DNA of 64,000 bases, taken from Paenibacillus sp. VTT E-133291 (GTDB taxonomy: Bacteria > Bacillota > Bacilli > Paenibacillales > Paenibacillaceae). A model generated the notes under the pieces. That model was given only the letters and a program-made list of their open reading frames with translations, did no database searches and was not told the DNA's origin. A program made the translations under genes and the position numbers. The stretch's first letter is position 1. The number at the start of each line of letters is the position of its first letter. The stretch covers positions 1 to 64,000 of the forward strand of contig NZ_NFVA01000021.1 in assembly GCF_002264395.1 (NCBI RefSeq), read 5' to 3'. Shown in pieces: positions 20,672-28,498 of the stretch.

Positions 20672-20714
20672 GCTTGCAAATGGCATGTCTGCATGATACA
20701 ATTATTTTTGCTGC

Positions 20715-20805
20715 GGAGAGGTACCCAAGAGGCCCAAGGGGGCTGACTCGAAATCAGTTAGGCGTGTCAAAGCGTGCGTGGGTTCGAATCCCACCCTCTC
20801 CGCCA
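20715..20805 (+). tRNA. tRNA-Ser(CGA)
   Basis: Seven-base acceptor stem GGAGAGG/CCTCTCC, discriminator G, encoded CCA (20803-20805), anticodon loop with CGA, a long variable arm typical of class II tRNA, and T-loop GGTTCGAATCC. 91 bases. Confidence 0.97.
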
Positions 20806-20833
20806 CTTCAGCATAATATAACCTTTAATGAAT

Positions 20834-20861
20834 CCTTCGTTCCTGCAACGGAGGTTTTTTT
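20834..20861 (+). terminator. Terminator after tRNA-Ser
   Basis: Stem CCTTCGTT/AACGGAGG, short loop, then seven T residues. Confidence 0.85.
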
Positions 20862-20899
20862 GTGTCTATAATAGCCTATAAACGAATTCTATACAACAC

Positions 20900-20930
20900 A
20901 AAAAGAAGGCCCCTTTCGGGTCCTTCTTCA
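20900..20930 (-). terminator. Terminator of the YjzC-like gene (minus strand)
   Basis: On the minus strand the stem GAAGGACCC/GGGGCCTTC is followed by TTTTT. The T run is only on that side, so it serves the leftward gene at 21177-21374. The 245 bases between hold no other recognisable feature. Confidence 0.75.
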
Positions 20931-21176
20931 GGAGGCAGTACATCAATGATGTTTGGAATTTCTCTGTTTATAGCGACTAAAGTGAATTAGGCGTTGCTGA
21001 GGCTAATGCTTTTTTAAGGCAATAACCCACTACTCTTCCCAGCTTACAATAGATGCTGAATCAGATCTCCTGTGATTGTGTTCGTCTACGACGGCCAACG
21101 GAACCACACCTCTCTTTTGTACTGCCTGAGTATAGTATGTGTATTATCGATTTTTTTATACACATTTATTTTTCAA

Positions 21177-21374
21177 TTAATGTACCCGTGCCTTTTCAAC
21201 CTTTTTCCACTTCCGATTTTTGTTGGTGGTCTCAGGGAAGGTGTCCCCTTTTTCCATCTTGATGTGCTGTGGATTCGAAATCTCAGTATGGAAGCTTCGC
21301 GCTTCGCCTACCTCTGTATACATGCCTGGATTGGGGGCTTTGTCGCCTTCTTCATATTCCGTCTTCTCACCCAT
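21177..21374 (-). CDS. YjzC-like protein
   Basis: Small protein of 65 aa. Start GEKTEYEEGDKAPNPGMYTEVGE and the segment KMEKGDTFPETTNKNRKWKKVEKA match the YjzC family known in Bacillus, function unknown. An excellent GGAGG lies seven bases before the ATG. It is the only leftward gene between the tRNA and rpsF and has its own terminator. Overlapping rightward reading frames at 21053-21398 are rejected. Confidence 0.8.
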   Translation of the reverse strand: MGEKTEYEEGDKAPNPGMYTEVGEARSFHTEISNPQHIKMEKGDTFPETTNKNRKWKKVEKARVH

Positions 21375-21478
21375 TATTATTCCTCCTTTTTAATGTAGAT
21401 GAATTCGTAATTATTGTGCGCAGGTAGTGTTTTTTTCATGTAAAAAGAGGGTGATGGATTGTCCTGTATTAATATTGC

Positions 21479-21588
21479 TTGCACTCTGCTGTTCATTTTG
21501 GTATATTAATCAGGTGCGAGTCTATGTTTGTGCTCGTTCCTTGCTCCTGACGTGATTAGGGGCCTCAGACCATAAGGAGGTGAAAATT
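21479..21588 (+). promoter_or_regulatory. rpsF promoter and structured leader
   Basis: TTGCAC (21479-21484), 17-base spacer, extended -10 TGG-TATATT (21502-21507), giving a leader of about 75 bases. The leader has a CGAG/CTCG hairpin and then GGGGCCTCAGACCATAAGGAGG around the ribosome site. Many bacteria regulate rpsF with an S6:S18-binding leader; this may be one, but I could not confirm the conserved motif. Confidence 0.5.
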
Positions 21589-21873
21589 ATGCGCAAATAT
21601 GAAGTGATGTACATTATTCGTCCTGACATTGAACAAGAAGCCGTTCAAGCAGCAGTCGATAAATTCCAAGGCATCATCTCCAATGGCGGGGAAATTACAA
21701 AGCACGAAGTGCAAGGTAAACGCCGTCTTGCGTATGAGATCAAGAAATTCCGTGATGGCGTTTATGTTTTGGTTAACTTCAATGCAGAACCTGCAGTAGT
21801 TACTGAATTAGAACGTCTTATGAAGATTTCTGACGAAGTTATTCGTTATCTCATTACGAACGACGTTGCTTAA
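21589..21873 (+). CDS. rpsF: 30S ribosomal protein S6
   Basis: 94 aa, MRKYEVMYIIRPDIEQEAVQ..., normal for S6, with the RRLAYEIKKFRDGVYVLVNF block. ATG at 21589 chosen because AAGGAGGTG is eight bases upstream. First gene of rpsF-ssb-rpsR. Confidence 0.97.
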   Translation: MRKYEVMYIIRPDIEQEAVQAAVDKFQGIISNGGEITKHEVQGKRRLAYEIKKFRDGVYVLVNFNAEPAVVTELERLMKISDEVIRYLITNDVA

Positions 21874-21921
21874 GATCTTGACAAGCTTTGTAATGAATCG
21901 CTCTAAAGGAGGGGACCAGAA

Positions 21922-22428
21922 TTGTTGAACCGTATCATTTTGATCGGACGGTTGACCCGTGACCCGGAACTTCGTTATACTCCCGCTGGTGTTGCCGTAA
22001 CGCAATTTACGCTAGCCGTAGATCGTAACTTTACGGGCCAGAACGGTGAACGTGAGGCTGACTTCATCCCGGTTGTAACCTGGAGACAGCTAGCAGAAAC
22101 CTGTGCCAATTACTTGCGCAAAGGTCGTCTGACAGCAGTGGAAGGACGCATCCAAGTGCGGAATTATGAGAATAACGAAGGCAAACGTGTATACGTAACT
22201 GAAGTTATTGCTGATAATGTTCGTTTCCTGGAATCTTCACAGAGCCGTGAAGGTGGAAATACTTCAAGTGGTGCAAGTAGTATGCCTGAAGAGCCAGCAT
22301 ATGGTGGCGGTGGTAACGCTGGACGCGGAAATAACAACAATAATTTCTCGCGTAACAACAATACTCAAGATCCTTTTTCGGGCGATGGTAAACCGATTGA
22401 TATATCGGATGATGATTTGCCATTTTAA
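21922..22428 (+). CDS. ssb: Single-stranded DNA-binding protein
   Basis: 168 aa: N-terminal OB fold ([20 protein letters not shown]..., [26 protein letters not shown]), Gly/Asn-rich linker (about 120-150), and acidic tip ending DISDDDLPF that recruits repair and replication proteins. TTG start (21922) with GGAGG nine bases upstream. Encoded between the two ribosomal proteins, as in B. subtilis ssbA. Confidence 0.97.
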   Translation: MLNRIILIGRLTRDPELRYTPAGVAVTQFTLAVDRNFTGQNGEREADFIPVVTWRQLAETCANYLRKGRLTAVEGRIQVRNYENNEGKRVYVTEVIADNVRFLESSQSREGGNTSSGASSMPEEPAYGGGGNAGRGNNNNNFSRNNNTQDPFSGDGKPIDISDDDLPF

Positions 22429-22449
22429 TTAGGAAGGACTGAAAAGAAT

Positions 22450-22722
22450 ATGGCTTTTAAACCAAGAGAAGGCGCCGACAACGACAAAAGACCGGCACGT
22501 CGTGGTGGACGCAACAAGCGTAAAAAAGTTTGCTTTTTCACTGTGAACAAGATTACTCACATTGATTATAAAGATACCGAACTTCTTAAGAAGTTCATCA
22601 GCGAACGTGGAAAGATTTTGCCACGTCGTGTAACAGGTACTAGTGCAAAATACCAACGCGCTCTTACCATTGCTGTAAAACGCTCGCGTCAAATCGCGTT
22701 GCTTCCTTACACAACGGAATAG
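22450..22722 (+). CDS. rpsR: 30S ribosomal protein S18
   Basis: 90 aa with a basic N-terminal extension ([21 protein letters not shown]) and the S18 core ([46 protein letters not shown]). It binds as a dimer with S6 in the ribosome. Confidence 0.97.
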   Translation: MAFKPREGADNDKRPARRGGRNKRKKVCFFTVNKITHIDYKDTELLKKFISERGKILPRRVTGTSAKYQRALTIAVKRSRQIALLPYTTE

Positions 22723-22733
22723 GACGTTTTATA

Positions 22734-22763
22734 AAAGCAGTCGGGAAACCGGCTGCTTTTTTT
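22734..22763 (+). terminator. Terminator after rpsR
   Basis: Stem AAAGCAGTCGG/CCGGCTGCTTT (one G-T pair), GAAA loop, T run. Confidence 0.88.
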
Positions 22764-22830
22764 GTATGCAGAAAAGGAAGCATTATTAGTGCGGTAAGCA
22801 TGAAATTAAATCATTTGGATGTGGAATCGT

Positions 22831-22859
22831 TTGACGTTGGCACTGTTATGTGTTAAATT
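22831..22859 (+). promoter_or_regulatory. Sigma-A promoter of a candidate ncRNA
   Basis: TTGACG (22831-22836), exactly 17 bases, TAAATT (22854-22859). It faces a 250-base stretch with no credible gene that ends in a terminator (23090-23117). Confidence 0.65.
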
Positions 22860-23117
22860 ACAGCTATCCTATAACTAAAGGGGAAATTTTGATGTCGGTG
22901 AACGTTCTTAACTAGCAATTTCATAACACTTGATTAGGAAGACTTTAGCAGGCTCGTCATGAGGCGATTACGTGCTTTATTTGCGTTCGTATTACGCAGC
23001 AGTCTGTTGTTCCTTACGGGTGGATGATTTAGTTAAGAACACACGAAGCGTCAAATGGCCTCTTTACGGCTGTTGTTCTCTTTGTAATTAACCGTGCTCT
23101 TATGCACGGTTTTTTTG
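22860..23117 (+). ncRNA. Candidate structured RNA, 6S RNA-like
   Basis: The promoter at 22831 and the terminator at 23090-23117 (AACCGTGC/GCACGGTT, then T run) delimit about 250 bases. Nested complementary blocks make a long interrupted rod: 22860-22864/23069-23073, 22877-22883/23059-23065, 22888-22892/23051-23055, 22904-22914/23030-23040 (11 perfect pairs), then an unpaired bubble (22915-22936, 23014-23029), then 22937-22944 with 23001-23013 and an apical hairpin 22983-22997. A rod with a central bubble is the layout of 6S RNA. It could instead be an attenuator of the MutS2-like gene. The only reading frame is seven codons (MSVNVLN). Confidence 0.5.
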
Positions 23118-23176
23118 TTTTTCGGCACCTGTTTTCAATTTCGGGAGCCTTAGAACCATAGGGGGCATCAGCATAA

Positions 23177-23221
23177 AAAGAAGGGCAAGGACTGCCATAG
23201 TGGCATTCTTTGCCCTTCTTT
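23177..23221. repeat. Strong hairpin before the MutS2-like gene
   Basis: AAAGAAGGGCAAGG pairs with CTTTGCCCTTCTTT and the inner TGCCA with TGGCA around a three-base loop. T-rich only on the minus-strand exit, so it would terminate leftward transcription best; no leftward gene is seen. Confidence 0.6.
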
Positions 23222-23276
23222 GCGTTAAGGAGAATTAGGTCTAAGCCAATAATAGAGATTTGAAGGAGGATTTGCT

Positions 23277-25232
23277 GTGAACTTACAAAGCTTAAGCACA
23301 TTGGAATACGAAATGATTAAAACTGAACTTGGTCGTCATGCAGTATCTTATGTAGGGAAAAAAGCTGTAGGAGAGCTTATGCCAATGACCTCTCTGCCGA
23401 CGATTCAAAGAGCAATGGAGGAAACTTCTGAAGCTAAAGAACTGCTGGAACGAGGATCGAGTGTACCCATTCCTTCATTAGAAGGCATTGAATGGATTAT
23501 GTCCTTAATGGGGACTGGATATTTGTATAGTGAGCAAGATTTCACTGCGGTTGCTACATTTCTTAAGAGCTGTAGTCAACTGCGCAAATATATGGCCTCT
23601 AAAGAACAGAGTGCTCCACGGATTGCAGCATATGCATCCTCGCTGATGGAGTTAAATGACGTGAGGGAGGCTATTGATCGCTGTATCCGTTTTGGTGCGA
23701 TTGACGATGGGGCAAGTAAGGGGTTAGAGCGAGTTCGTAAACGGATTGTAGTGGCTAAAGAACGTCTTCATAAAAAAATTGACGGAATTATGTCACGCCA
23801 TCAATCGATTTTACAGGAGAATATCTACAGCCAGCGGGGTGGGCGTTATGTTATCCCCGTAAAACGAGAATATCATAAGCAAATAAAAGGATCTGTTCTT
23901 GATCAATCCACAAGTGGACAGACGGTGTTTATCGAACCAGACGAGATCGCTGCCCTCCAGATAGAGCTTGATTTACTATTAGGGGAAGAGGCGCGAGAAG
24001 AAGCTGTAATCCTCAGCATGCTAACTAGCTTGGTAGAACAGGAACAGACCGCACTGCAGCTTAATATTGAGGTTACGGGCACCTATGATTTTATTTTTGC
24101 CAAAGCTAAATATGCGCGAACGCTGGGGGCATCTGCTGTTACTCTGAACGCGAGAGGATTTCTTAAGATGAACGGAGGCAGACACCCCATGCTGAAGGGG
24201 ATGATTCCGATCAATTTGGAGGTGGGTAAGGGCTATAAATCCCTCATTATTACAGGTCCGAATACAGGCGGCAAAACTGTAGTCCTCAAGACACTGGGGC
24301 TACTGACGATCATGGCTCAATCAGGGCTGTTAATTCCGGTCGAGGAGGGCAGCGAATTTACTGTTTTTACAGATGTGATCAGTGTAATCGGCGACGGACA
24401 AAGTTTGGCACAATCACTTAGTACGTTTTCGGCGCAAATGAAGAGTATTGAGGGGATGCTGAGAGATGCATCTAAAGGTGTGCTGCTGCTCATTGACGAG
24501 CTGGCGGCTGGTACGGATCCCGGGGAAGGCATTGCGCTCTCTATCGCGATTCTGGAAGAGCTGAGCCGTAAAGGGGCAAATATTATTGTTACCACACATT
24601 TTAATGAGTTAAAAGCCTTTGCTGCTGCAACGACTGGCTTTCAAAACGCAAGAATGGAATTCGACAAAGAAACACTACAGCCGTTGTATCGATTAACGAT
24701 TGGAGAAGCGGGGGAGAGTTACGCGCTGCAAATTGCAAAGAAGCTGGGGATACAGGATAACGTTATCAAGCGATCATGGGAAATCGTAGAGGCGCAGCAA
24801 CAAAGGTTGCAGAAAGGCGGCGGTGAGGCTTGGGGAAGTCTTTTTAGCAAAGAGGGAGAGAAGGGGCATGTTAAGCACGCCGTAGAGGCAAATGACAACA
24901 CAGAAGAGGAGGTTACTCCATCCGTCAGCAGCAAGGAGAAGCTGGTCGTCCAATTTGAAATTGGAGATGCAGTTGTGGTAACTTCACTCGGCCGGACAGG
25001 GATCGTGTATGAGAAGAGAGATCATTTAGGAATGGTTGGCGTGATGATCCAGAAGCAAAAGCTGAGAATTAACCATAAGCGGTTGAAGCCATATCTTTCA
25101 AAAGAGGAGTTATATCCGGAGGAGTATGACTTTGATATTATTTTTGAGAGTAAAGATACTCGTAAAAAGCGCAAATTGATGCAGCGTAAACATGTTGAGG
25201 GTCTAAGGATTACGCATAGAGAGGAAGAATAA
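23277..25232 (+). CDS. MutS2-like ATPase lacking the Smr nuclease domain
   Basis: 651 aa. N-terminal helical lever and clamp region (QENIYSQRGGRYVIPVKREYHKQIKG, DQSTSGQTVFIEP), then the MutS ATPase with Walker A TGPNTGGKT (about 325-333), Walker B LLLIDELAAGTDPGEG and the THFNELK switch. MutS2 proteins usually have about 780 residues and end in an Smr endonuclease domain. This one ends about 130 residues early, after a KOW-like stretch (VQFEIGDAVVVTSLGRTGIV). GTG start with GGAGG seven bases upstream. It probably acts on branched DNA or stalled ribosomes without cutting; that is inferred. A full-length MutS2 is expected elsewhere in the genome. Confidence 0.85.
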   Translation: MNLQSLSTLEYEMIKTELGRHAVSYVGKKAVGELMPMTSLPTIQRAMEETSEAKELLERGSSVPIPSLEGIEWIMSLMGTGYLYSEQDFTAVATFLKSCSQLRKYMASKEQSAPRIAAYASSLMELNDVREAIDRCIRFGAIDDGASKGLERVRKRIVVAKERLHKKIDGIMSRHQSILQENIYSQRGGRYVIPVKREYHKQIKGSVLDQSTSGQTVFIEPDEIAALQIELDLLLGEEAREEAVILSMLTSLVEQEQTALQLNIEVTGTYDFIFAKAKYARTLGASAVTLNARGFLKMNGGRHPMLKGMIPINLEVGKGYKSLIITGPNTGGKTVVLKTLGLLTIMAQSGLLIPVEEGSEFTVFTDVISVIGDGQSLAQSLSTFSAQMKSIEGMLRDASKGVLLLIDELAAGTDPGEGIALSIAILEELSRKGANIIVTTHFNELKAFAAATTGFQNARMEFDKETLQPLYRLTIGEAGESYALQIAKKLGIQDNVIKRSWEIVEAQQQRLQKGGGEAWGSLFSKEGEKGHVKHAVEANDNTEEEVTPSVSSKEKLVVQFEIGDAVVVTSLGRTGIVYEKRDHLGMVGVMIQKQKLRINHKRLKPYLSKEELYPEEYDFDIIFESKDTRKKRKLMQRKHVEGLRITHREEE

Positions 25233-25251
25233 AGGAAGAATAAATGCAATG

Positions 25252-25282
25252 AAGATCTGTCCAAAAGACAGGTCTTTTTTTT
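25252..25282 (+). terminator. Terminator after the MutS2-like gene
   Basis: Stem AGATCTGTC/GACAGGTCT followed by eight T residues. Confidence 0.85.
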
Positions 25283-25433
25283 AGATATAACGAAATATGT
25301 GAAATTCAAGCAGGAGTAAAGGCCTAGGGCTTAGAAGTTATTGTAACGCCAGAAAAACTTTGTTACAGTAAAACTATTTATATTCCATAGCTTATATGTA
25401 GATATATGTTCAACTAGAGAAGGGAAGAAACAC

Positions 25434-27164
25434 ATGAATAATAAGAAAATATGCAGGTTGTTGTTAACGCTGCTCGTGATGGCAACTTTATTGTCAGCAT
25501 GTAGTAGGGCAACTTCCAGCAGTAATCCATTATCTTCGCGCCATAATTTAGTAGACGATAAGCCACAGGCTGGTGGAGTAGTTACCTACGGATTCTCCTC
25601 ACCATTTACGGGTTTGTTTGAGCCTGCTTTTTATGAAGGGGAAGATGATTTTCATGTGCTGGAGTTTATTACTGAGCCGATGTTTCAGGTAAATGATGAA
25701 CTAGTGACGGTTCCTAATATCGCCTCTTGGCAGGAATCTGATGATCATAAAGTATTTACCTTTAAAATTAAACCGGGCATCCGTTGGCATAATGGTGATG
25801 AATTAACGGTAGAGGATTGGAAATTCGCAATTGAAACGATTGCTAGTCCAGATTATACGGGCTCGCATTATTATAGTGTTGAAATGATTCAGGGTGCAGA
25901 AGCCTATCATGAGGGAGAAGCGAAGAGCATATCGGGATTGAAGGTCATAGATCCTTATACTTTGAAAATAACTGTAACGGCTGCACGGGTAAACACAATC
26001 GATAGTCTGTGGCCCTATCCGATGAATAAAAAATATTATACTGGAATTGCTGTTAAAGATATGCCTGAAAGTGACCAGATGCGGAAATCTCCTATAGGCA
26101 TTGGTGCTTTTGAGGTTGAACATATTCAGCCTGGCCAGAGGGTAGAAATGAAACGTTTTGATCAATATTATAAGGGCAAAGCCCTATTGGATGGGATAGT
26201 GTATAAGGCATTTGACGATAAGGAAGTGACTGAACGCTTTCAAACAGGAGAAATCGATATAGAGTCAGCCCCTCGTGATGCTTATGATGATCTAAATAAA
26301 CTGGAGAATGTAAACATCCTGCAAACTGCTGAGCTGGGCTATGAATATATAGGTTTTAAGTTCGGGCATTGGGATACGAAAACCGAAAAAATTGTAATGG
26401 ATAACCCTAAATTTAAAGATAAAAGATTACGGCAAGCTATGTATTATGCTTTAGATCGTGAAGGAATCATTAAAGCATATTCCCACGGTCTAGCTGAGCC
26501 TATAGAGACTCCAATATCTAGCACTAGCTGGGCGAAGATTCCTGATACTGAGATTAATACTTACCTTTATAATCCTACTAAGGCTAAAGAACTGCTGGAT
26601 GCTGCCGGGTTCTTGGATCTAGACGGTGATGGATTACGGGAAGACCCAAAGGGTCAGAAGCTGAAGATCCATTTTGATTCTATGCTAGGCAGTCAAACAG
26701 CAGAGCTACGTGCCAAAGCTATTTTAAGAAATTGGCGTGATGTTGGACTAGATGTACAGCTAAACGGTGGAGCATTAAAGGAATTCCACAACTTTTACGA
26801 CGCAGTGGAAGCCGACGATCCGTCAATTGAACTCTTTTACGGAGTATGGGGGCTTGCGAGTGATCCCGATCCAACAGGTCTATGGAGAGAAAATGATCTA
26901 TGGAACTATCCACGTTGGTCTTCAGAGCGGAATGAAGAGCTGATTCGTGAAGGCGTAAGTATGAAGGCATACGACATGGATTATCGTAAAGAAATATATT
27001 ATGAGTGGCAGAAGCTGGTTAATGAAGAGGTACCTATGATCTTTTTTGCCGAACGAAAAGCCATTGTTCCAGTAAATAAGCGCCTACAGGGCGTTCGTGT
27101 GAATTCTATCAGTACGATTATAGACCCTTATAAATGGTGGATTAAGGAAGATGACGAAAAATAA
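25434..27164 (+). CDS. Oligopeptide ABC transporter substrate-binding lipoprotein (OppA/AppA family)
   Basis: 576 aa, family 5 extracellular binding protein. Signal peptide with lipobox LLSACS (Cys near residue 23), then a SBP_bac_5 domain (VFTFKIKPGIRWHNGDELTVEDWKFAIE, KDKRLRQAMYYALDREGII, YNPTKAKELLDAAGFLD). It would capture peptides at the cell surface. No permease or ATPase gene lies nearby, so it is an orphan binding protein that must use components encoded elsewhere or act as a sensor. An inverted repeat TGTAAC/GTTACA (25342-25367) lies upstream. Confidence 0.88.
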   Translation: MNNKKICRLLLTLLVMATLLSACSRATSSSNPLSSRHNLVDDKPQAGGVVTYGFSSPFTGLFEPAFYEGEDDFHVLEFITEPMFQVNDELVTVPNIASWQESDDHKVFTFKIKPGIRWHNGDELTVEDWKFAIETIASPDYTGSHYYSVEMIQGAEAYHEGEAKSISGLKVIDPYTLKITVTAARVNTIDSLWPYPMNKKYYTGIAVKDMPESDQMRKSPIGIGAFEVEHIQPGQRVEMKRFDQYYKGKALLDGIVYKAFDDKEVTERFQTGEIDIESAPRDAYDDLNKLENVNILQTAELGYEYIGFKFGHWDTKTEKIVMDNPKFKDKRLRQAMYYALDREGIIKAYSHGLAEPIETPISSTSWAKIPDTEINTYLYNPTKAKELLDAAGFLDLDGDGLREDPKGQKLKIHFDSMLGSQTAELRAKAILRNWRDVGLDVQLNGGALKEFHNFYDAVEADDPSIELFYGVWGLASDPDPTGLWRENDLWNYPRWSSERNEELIREGVSMKAYDMDYRKEIYYEWQKLVNEEVPMIFFAERKAIVPVNKRLQGVRVNSISTIIDPYKWWIKEDDEK

Positions 27165-27238
27165 AATAATAATTTTTTGTGAAAAGTGAAATCAAATTGT
27201 AGTTTCATTCGTCATATATAGTATGGAGGATGACGACG

Positions 27239-28183
27239 ATGAAGAGACGGATAGTAGTGGGGGCAATCGCAGCTGTATTAGTCGTTGTCTTGATTGCGGT
27301 ATGGAGGCCAACAGGGCTTGGTTTTAAACCGAATATTGACGCGGAATCAGCAGTGCTTCTAGATATGGATACCGGAGATATATGGGTGGATATTAATGGT
27401 GATGTACCCATGCCACCGGCCAGTGTATCTAAATTAATGACAGAAATGATTGTGCTGGATCAAATCTCCTCTGGAATGATTAGATGGGAGGATAGAGTCC
27501 CAATTAGTGCCTATGCAAGTAAAATGGGCGGCACAAGTCTCTCATTGAAGCGGGGAGAATTCTATACTATAAGGGAATTATTTGAAGGAGTCACTATATA
27601 TTCTGCGAACGATGCTACTGTTGCATTGGCAGAGTATATGGCTGGTTCAGAAGCCTCTTTTGTGCTCATGATGAACGACAAGGCACGTAGTCTAGGTTTA
27701 TCTACTCGCACAATATTTACTAATGCAACGGGACTATCAGGTAAGGATCTTGGTTTCACTGATCCGAATATGCATGTCAGCGGTGAGACAATGATGACAG
27801 CTCGTGATACCGCTAAACTGGCTGCCGCACTAATCTATCATCATCCGGATATTCTCAATATTTCTAGCCGTACACAAATGCATTTGAAGGATAAGGGGTT
27901 ATATGTAAGTAATAGCAATTTCATGTTGCCAGCTATGGGTGGCATTTACGCTTATGAGGGTACAGATGGTTTAAAGACTGGACACAATACCCGGGCAGGA
28001 TACTGCATTGCAGGCTCGGCTCAGCGGGATGGGCATAGGCTTATTGCAGTTGTTATGGGGGCAAAGACATATGAGAGCCGATTTGAAGGTGCAGCAAAAT
28101 TATTTGATTACGGATTTTTTCGTGGTTTACAATCCGGAGATCGGGTTAAACATATGATGAATCCGCTCACAATTAGGAACTAA
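27239..28183 (+). CDS. D-alanyl-D-alanine carboxypeptidase (DacF-like, S11 family)
   Basis: 314 aa. N-terminal membrane segment (about 4-22), then a penicillin-binding domain with SxxK (S62-K65 in PASVSKL), SxN (YSAN, S122-N124) and KTG (246-248). It trims the last D-Ala of peptidoglycan stem peptides outside the membrane. The ATG at 27239 is nine bases after GGAGG; the ATG at 27230 would touch it. Related to the sporulation/vegetative DacF group; lacks a long C-terminal anchor domain. Confidence 0.88.
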   Translation: MKRRIVVGAIAAVLVVVLIAVWRPTGLGFKPNIDAESAVLLDMDTGDIWVDINGDVPMPPASVSKLMTEMIVLDQISSGMIRWEDRVPISAYASKMGGTSLSLKRGEFYTIRELFEGVTIYSANDATVALAEYMAGSEASFVLMMNDKARSLGLSTRTIFTNATGLSGKDLGFTDPNMHVSGETMMTARDTAKLAAALIYHHPDILNISSRTQMHLKDKGLYVSNSNFMLPAMGGIYAYEGTDGLKTGHNTRAGYCIAGSAQRDGHRLIAVVMGAKTYESRFEGAAKLFDYGFFRGLQSGDRVKHMMNPLTIRN

Positions 28184-28189
28184 AGTCGG

Positions 28190-28229
28190 AGCGCCATACC
28201 AGTATTTATTACTTGGTTTGGTGCTTTTT
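28190..28229 (+). terminator. Terminator after the carboxypeptidase gene
   Basis: Stem AGCGCCA/TGGTGCT extended by ACCA/TGGT, then five T residues. Confidence 0.7.
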
Positions 28230-28334
28230 CCCTATTCATGTCGTTATTTGTGGTTTCTTTTTATCCATTTAGTGATTACAATAGAAATATTGTTTTAGTC
28301 CACATTATTTTAGAGCCGCCAAAAACTTTTTTTC

Positions 28335-28448
28335 TATAATTTTGAATGACCTGAATTTCCTGAAAGGGGGGACAATAAGATAATGGAATAAGGAACAGTT
28401 GATCGCCGTGAGAAATAAAGTCATGACTGCCTGATAAAGATTCAGGAA
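28335..28448 (+). promoter_or_regulatory. -10 box and closed leader element upstream of the LCP gene
   Basis: TATAAT (28335-28340) without a good -35 is followed by TTCCTGAA (28357-28364), which pairs perfectly with TTCAGGAA (28441-28448). The two arms enclose 76 purine-rich bases. The shape resembles the closing stem of a cis-acting RNA, but I do not recognise any known riboswitch class in it. Confidence 0.35.
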
Positions 28449-28498
28449 GCATTATATATATGGCAAGCAATTATTCTACAATAAAGAAGGAATCAAAA

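Noticed and set aside
21053-21398. Rightward frames between tRNA-Ser and rpsF
   Set aside because: They are antisense to the YjzC-like gene, which has family similarity, a strong ribosome site and its own terminator.
23029-23301. 90-codon leftward frame upstream of the MutS2-like gene
   Set aside because: It crosses the ncRNA terminator and the long hairpin at 23177-23221, and has no recognisable domain.
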